The translations under genes were made by a program, and so were the position numbers. A stretch of DNA of 47,642 nucleotides from a virus. Below are positions 44,685 through 47,642 of this stretch, piece after piece. Under the pieces are notes generated by a model that saw only the letters and a program-made list of their open reading frames with translations, made no database searches and was not told the origin of the DNA. The stretch is taken from the IMG/VR virus record IMGVR_UViG_3300034407_003043, positions 1 through 47,642 of that record. The stretch is one strand, 5' to 3'. Each line of letters begins with the position of its first letter. Position 1 is the first letter of the stretch.

Positions 44685-45027
44685 AGAGTTTATCGATGAA
44701 CAACAAGTACGTATTAAAGATGGTGAAGCTTTAGAGCGTTTACTACGTAATCGTGACTTTAAACGTCTTATTGACAATGGTCTCTTTAGCAAAGAAGCAA
44801 CTCGTTTGGTTATGCTTAAAGCAGACCCTGATAACCAAGATGAATTTCGTCAAGCTGAAATCCTTAAAGGTATTGACTCCATTGGTTACCTACGAAATCA
44901 CTTCAAGGCTATTGAGAGCTTAAGTGGTCAAGCTAAATTACGTACTAATGAAAGTCGTCAAGCAATTGATGAGATTCGTTCTGAGATATCTCAGGTTGAT
45001 ACTGACCATGGCTACACTAACGAATAA
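44656..45027 (+). CDS. Small helical protein, N4 gp58-like by position
   Basis: A 123-residue, all-helical protein (MSQEEIQLLEEFIDEQQVRI...) overlapping the portal 3' end by 29 bp. AGGAGC precedes the ATG. N4-like phages carry a small gene in this place. Possibly an assembly helper; no motif. Confidence 0.7.
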   Translation: MSQEEIQLLEEFIDEQQVRIKDGEALERLLRNRDFKRLIDNGLFSKEATRLVMLKADPDNQDEFRQAEILKGIDSIGYLRNHFKAIESLSGQAKLRTNESRQAIDEIRSEISQVDTDHGYTNE

Positions 45028-45042
45028 TAGATAGGTATTCAT

Positions 45043-46152
45043 ATGAGCGAATTTAATATCGAGAGTATGGCTAACCTATCTGATGCAGATATTATTAGCC
45101 AAGTGGATTCTATTCCTGCTTACGCACCTGAATCAACTGACACAGATGTAGATACTTCTCTGGAGACTACTGACGATGAAACCTCAACGGAAGAAGATAC
45201 AGAAACGGAAGATACATCTAATGAATCTGAAGAGGATACATCGGATGACGTGGTTACTTCAGAAGAAGAACAGGACTTAGAACAAGAAGAAGAGAATGAC
45301 GAAGAAGAGGATGAGGATGAAGTTAATACTGACTCTGAATCTGACTCTGAAGAATTAACTAAACTCCGTTCAGACCTCGAAGACTTATTTAGTCCATTTG
45401 CAGCCAACGGTACTCAAATTAAAGTAGACACTGTTGAAGAAGCTAAAGACCTAATGCGAATGGGTGCTAACTATCATAAGAAAATGCATATGCTAAAACC
45501 TAACTTGCGTTTTCTTAAAACACTTGAAAAAAATAACTTATTAGACGAAGATAAAATTAATTTCTTAATTGATGTCCAGAATGGTGACAAGAAAGCAATT
45601 TCGAAATTAATGAAAGATGCGTCTATTGACCCATTGGATTTAGAAACACAAGAAGACATAGATTATTCTCCTGTAAAGCACACTGTTAGTGAAGAGTCTG
45701 TAAACTTAGATGAGGTACTTGAACGTGTTCAAGATGCACCATCATTTAAGGACACGATGGATATCGTTACAAATCAGTGGGACAGCTCCAGTAAAGAAAT
45801 CTTGGTAAAACATCCTGCACGTATTGAAGTACTTGTAGCACATAAGGCAGATGGAACATTTGACCGTATCAATGCTGAAGTTACTAAACAACGTATGTTA
45901 GGTAAATTACCACAAGGTCTTTCTGATATAGAAGCTTATGAACATATTGGTTCTGAACTAATGCAGAAACAAGCCACTGCTACAAGCAAGCCTGTTACTA
46001 AAGTAGCTAAGAAGACCAAAGCTTCAAATCCGAAAAAGGTTGCTACTCCTAAAGGTAGTAAGCCAAACCAACGTCAAGCACCTTCGGACTTAGAACAGTT
46101 AGCGAAGATGTCTGATGAAGACTTTCTTAAAACAGCAAGCAAATATTTCTAA
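45043..46152 (+). CDS. Acidic scaffold-like protein
   Basis: A 369-residue protein between portal and capsid genes. Residues 30-105 are extremely acidic (runs of Glu, Asp, Ser, Thr). The middle and end are helical and more basic (about 300-345: lysine-rich KPVTKVAKKTKASNPKKVAT in part). The order portal, scaffold, capsid and the acidic helical composition fit a head scaffold. N4 gp57 occupies the same place. AGGTATTC precedes the ATG. Confidence 0.72.
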   Translation: MSEFNIESMANLSDADIISQVDSIPAYAPESTDTDVDTSLETTDDETSTEEDTETEDTSNESEEDTSDDVVTSEEEQDLEQEEENDEEEDEDEVNTDSESDSEELTKLRSDLEDLFSPFAANGTQIKVDTVEEAKDLMRMGANYHKKMHMLKPNLRFLKTLEKNNLLDEDKINFLIDVQNGDKKAISKLMKDASIDPLDLETQEDIDYSPVKHTVSEESVNLDEVLERVQDAPSFKDTMDIVTNQWDSSSKEILVKHPARIEVLVAHKADGTFDRINAEVTKQRMLGKLPQGLSDIEAYEHIGSELMQKQATATSKPVTKVAKKTKASNPKKVATPKGSKPNQRQAPSDLEQLAKMSDEDFLKTASKYF

Positions 46153-46165
46153 CTAGGAGCTAATC

Positions 46166-47356
46166 ATGGCTGACGAAATTAAATACAATGACCCTGCGAA
46201 TGGCACACCGTCTTCTGTAGGTTCTCAAATGAATCTGTACTACTGGGATCGTCAATCTCTGATTGAGATGCAGAAAGAACAGTACTTCTCACAAATGTCT
46301 GATACAACCAAGATGCCTAAGCATTACGGTAAGACAATCAAGAAATACGTTTGGATTCCAGTTCTAGACGACCGTAACCAAAATGACCAAGGTCTTGATG
46401 CGTCTGGTGCTCAGTATGCTAACGGTAACATCTATGGTTCTTCTAAAGACGTAGGTACTATCGCAGGTAAACTCCCAGTACTAGGTGAGTCTGGTGGTCG
46501 TGTTAACCGTATCGGTTTCACTCGTGTTGAAATTGAAGCAAGTATTACTCAGCTTGGTTTCTTCGATGAGTTTACCCGTGACTCAGTAGACTTCGATTCT
46601 GAAGATGACATTCTAATGCACTTCCGTCGTGAGATGATGTATGCAGCTAATGAAATCTCAGAAGATGCTCTACAAATCGACTTGCTTAACGCAGCAGGTG
46701 TGATTCGCTTTGGTGGTGAAGCTACCCAAGACTCAGAAATGACAGGTGAAACTGGTGCTGTTGTATCTGAAGTTGATTACGATGACTTCATGCGTTTGGC
46801 TATTGACCTTCGTGCTAACCGTACTCCTGTTAAGACTAAAATCATTACTGGTTCTCGTCTAACAGATACTCGCGTTATCTCAGATGGTTTCCCTCTGTAT
46901 GTAGGTCACGAAATGCTTCCTACACTACGTAACATGGTTGACCCATTTGGTAATGCTGCATTTATCCCTGTAGCTCATTACGCTGCTGCGGGTACTATCA
47001 TGCGTGGTGAAGTTGGTACTATTGACCAATTCCGTATCATCGTAGTTCCAGAGATGCAAAACTGGACTGGTGTTGGTGCAGCAGTAACTGATAATGGTGG
47101 TTACTTAGACGATGGTTCTAACTACAACGTTTACCCTCTACTATCTATTGGTACTGGTTCATTCACTACTATTGGTTTCCAATACGATGGTAAGAACAAC
47201 AAGTGGGAAGTAATCACTAAACTACCGGGTGCTAAAATTGCTGACCGTCAGAACCCATATGGTAAAATTGGTTTCACTTCTATCCAATGGTGGTATGGTA
47301 CTCTTATCGAACGTGCAGAGCGTATCGGTTTGATGAAATCAGTAGCACGTATGTAA
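46166..47356 (+). CDS. Major capsid protein (N4 gp56 type)
   Basis: A 396-residue protein, close to N4 gp56 (about 400). The pattern KHYGKTIKKYVWIPVLDDRN, then NDQGLDASGAQYANGNIYGS, is a hallmark of the N4-gp56 capsid family, as is the later TRVEIEASITQLGFFDEFTR. HK97-type fold expected. AGGAGC precedes the ATG. Codon use is richer in C-ending codons than in neighbours, as expected for the most abundant virion protein. Confidence 0.93.
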   Translation: MADEIKYNDPANGTPSSVGSQMNLYYWDRQSLIEMQKEQYFSQMSDTTKMPKHYGKTIKKYVWIPVLDDRNQNDQGLDASGAQYANGNIYGSSKDVGTIAGKLPVLGESGGRVNRIGFTRVEIEASITQLGFFDEFTRDSVDFDSEDDILMHFRREMMYAANEISEDALQIDLLNAAGVIRFGGEATQDSEMTGETGAVVSEVDYDDFMRLAIDLRANRTPVKTKIITGSRLTDTRVISDGFPLYVGHEMLPTLRNMVDPFGNAAFIPVAHYAAAGTIMRGEVGTIDQFRIIVVPEMQNWTGVGAAVTDNGGYLDDGSNYNVYPLLSIGTGSFTTIGFQYDGKNNKWEVITKLPGAKIADRQNPYGKIGFTSIQWWYGTLIERAERIGLMKSVARM

Positions 47357-47369
47357 TTTCAATAACTAT

Positions 47370-47394
47370 AAGGCTCTTTTCGGAGAGCCTTTTT
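47370..47394 (+). terminator. Terminator after the capsid gene
   Basis: AAGGCTC (47370-47376) pairs with GAGCCTT (47385-47391), 8-nt loop, followed by TTT. It lies 14 bp after the stop codon and may reduce expression of the next gene. Confidence 0.75.
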
Positions 47395-47429
47395 CAATGT
47401 GGTTCCACCCACTTTAAAAGGACAACATC

Positions 47430-47642
47430 ATGAGCGAAACAAATAACCAAGAAAATCCAGTAGTAGACGAAAAGACTCTTCTAAAACAACAATGTAAAAC
47501 AATGGGTATTCCTGTTCAGGGTAACCCTTCAGTAGAGACTCTTAAGGCTCTTATTGCTGACCGTAAATCAGATGTAGAACAGAAAGCGTCTGGTGTAGAA
47601 GAACCAAACGAAACTAAGTTGCAACGTCATAAACGTATTCGT
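47430..47642 (+). CDS. Protein with LEM/HeH-like motif, 5' part only
   Basis: Frame from ATG 47430 (AAAAGGAC upstream) open to the window edge (71 codons). Residues 15-45 (KTLLKQQCKTMGIPVQGNPS, then VETLKALIADR) are a HeH/LEM-type small helical motif seen in several phage head or DNA-binding proteins. Follows the capsid gene, so a head-associated role is likely. Confidence 0.7.
   Translation, partial: MSETNNQENPVVDEKTLLKQQCKTMGIPVQGNPSVETLKALIADRKSDVEQKASGVEEPNETKLQRHKRIR

Noticed and set aside
45120-45407. Minus-strand serine-rich frame opposite the acidic scaffold
   Set aside because: It is the mirror of the Glu/Asp/Ser-rich coding repeat and has no ribosome-binding site.
1-47642. CRISPR array, insertion sequence, integrase or attachment site
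   Set aside because: No regularly spaced repeats, transposase or integrase frame, or integrase-flanked tRNA end is seen; the phage appears strictly lytic.

Overview
The window is a segment of an N4-like (Schitoviridae-type) lytic podovirus genome infecting a Gram-negative host. The main reasons are a split T7-family RNA polymerase of the N4 RNAP II type (about 23.6-27.3 kb), an N4 gp56-type major capsid protein, a 728-residue portal, a terminase next to small virion genes, rIIA/rIIB, and an AAA ATPase paired with a VWA protein. Two-component spanins and a predicted outer-membrane lipoprotein point to a Gram-negative host. The host genus cannot be fixed from the sequence alone.

Layout. Positions 1-32.13 kb are read almost entirely leftward (minus strand). 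From right to left they hold a set of small early-type genes (32.1-27.3 kb), the two RNAP II subunits (27.3-23.6 kb), a tRNA/HNH/structured-RNA stretch (22.5-21.6 kb), and a large DUF2135-like protein with small winged-helix, membrane and unknown proteins (21.6-15.6 kb). A 617-bp noncoding island follows (15.0-15.6 kb), then a secreted lipoprotein protease, nuclease-like and macro-domain genes, thymidylate synthase, rIIA/rIIB, a MazG-like protein, a ClpX-like AAA+ ATPase, a MoxR/VWA pair and a Dda-like helicase. Two genes in this block run the other way: a small winged-helix protein at 5.0 kb and a C1q/TNF-like virion-type protein at 12.7 kb.

From 32.2 kb the strand switches. The late block runs rightward: terminase small and large subunits, a gp67-like protein, two beta-helix tailspikes, amidase endolysin, holin, nested i-spanin/o-spanin, portal, a small gp58-like protein, an acidic scaffold-like protein, the major capsid protein, and the start of a further gene. 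One membrane-anchored coiled-coil gene sits on the minus strand between the spanins and the portal.

The strongest unusual finding is a group I intron of about 1036 nt, carrying a GIY-YIG endonuclease gene. It interrupts the large RNAP II subunit gene six codons after the catalytic aspartate of motif A. The exon frame, a P1 helix with a U.G pair at the 5' splice site, and the P, Q, R and S core elements are all visible. Other notable points are an HNH gene wedged into a tRNA-Asn-like gene with a duplicated tRNA 5' half, a three-arm structured RNA candidate beside the tRNAs, an apparent RNA switch at the ribosome-binding site of the secreted protease, a repeated 19-nt motif before early genes, and two families of small paralogous proteins. 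Functions are read from motifs and remembered family features; no database search was possible.
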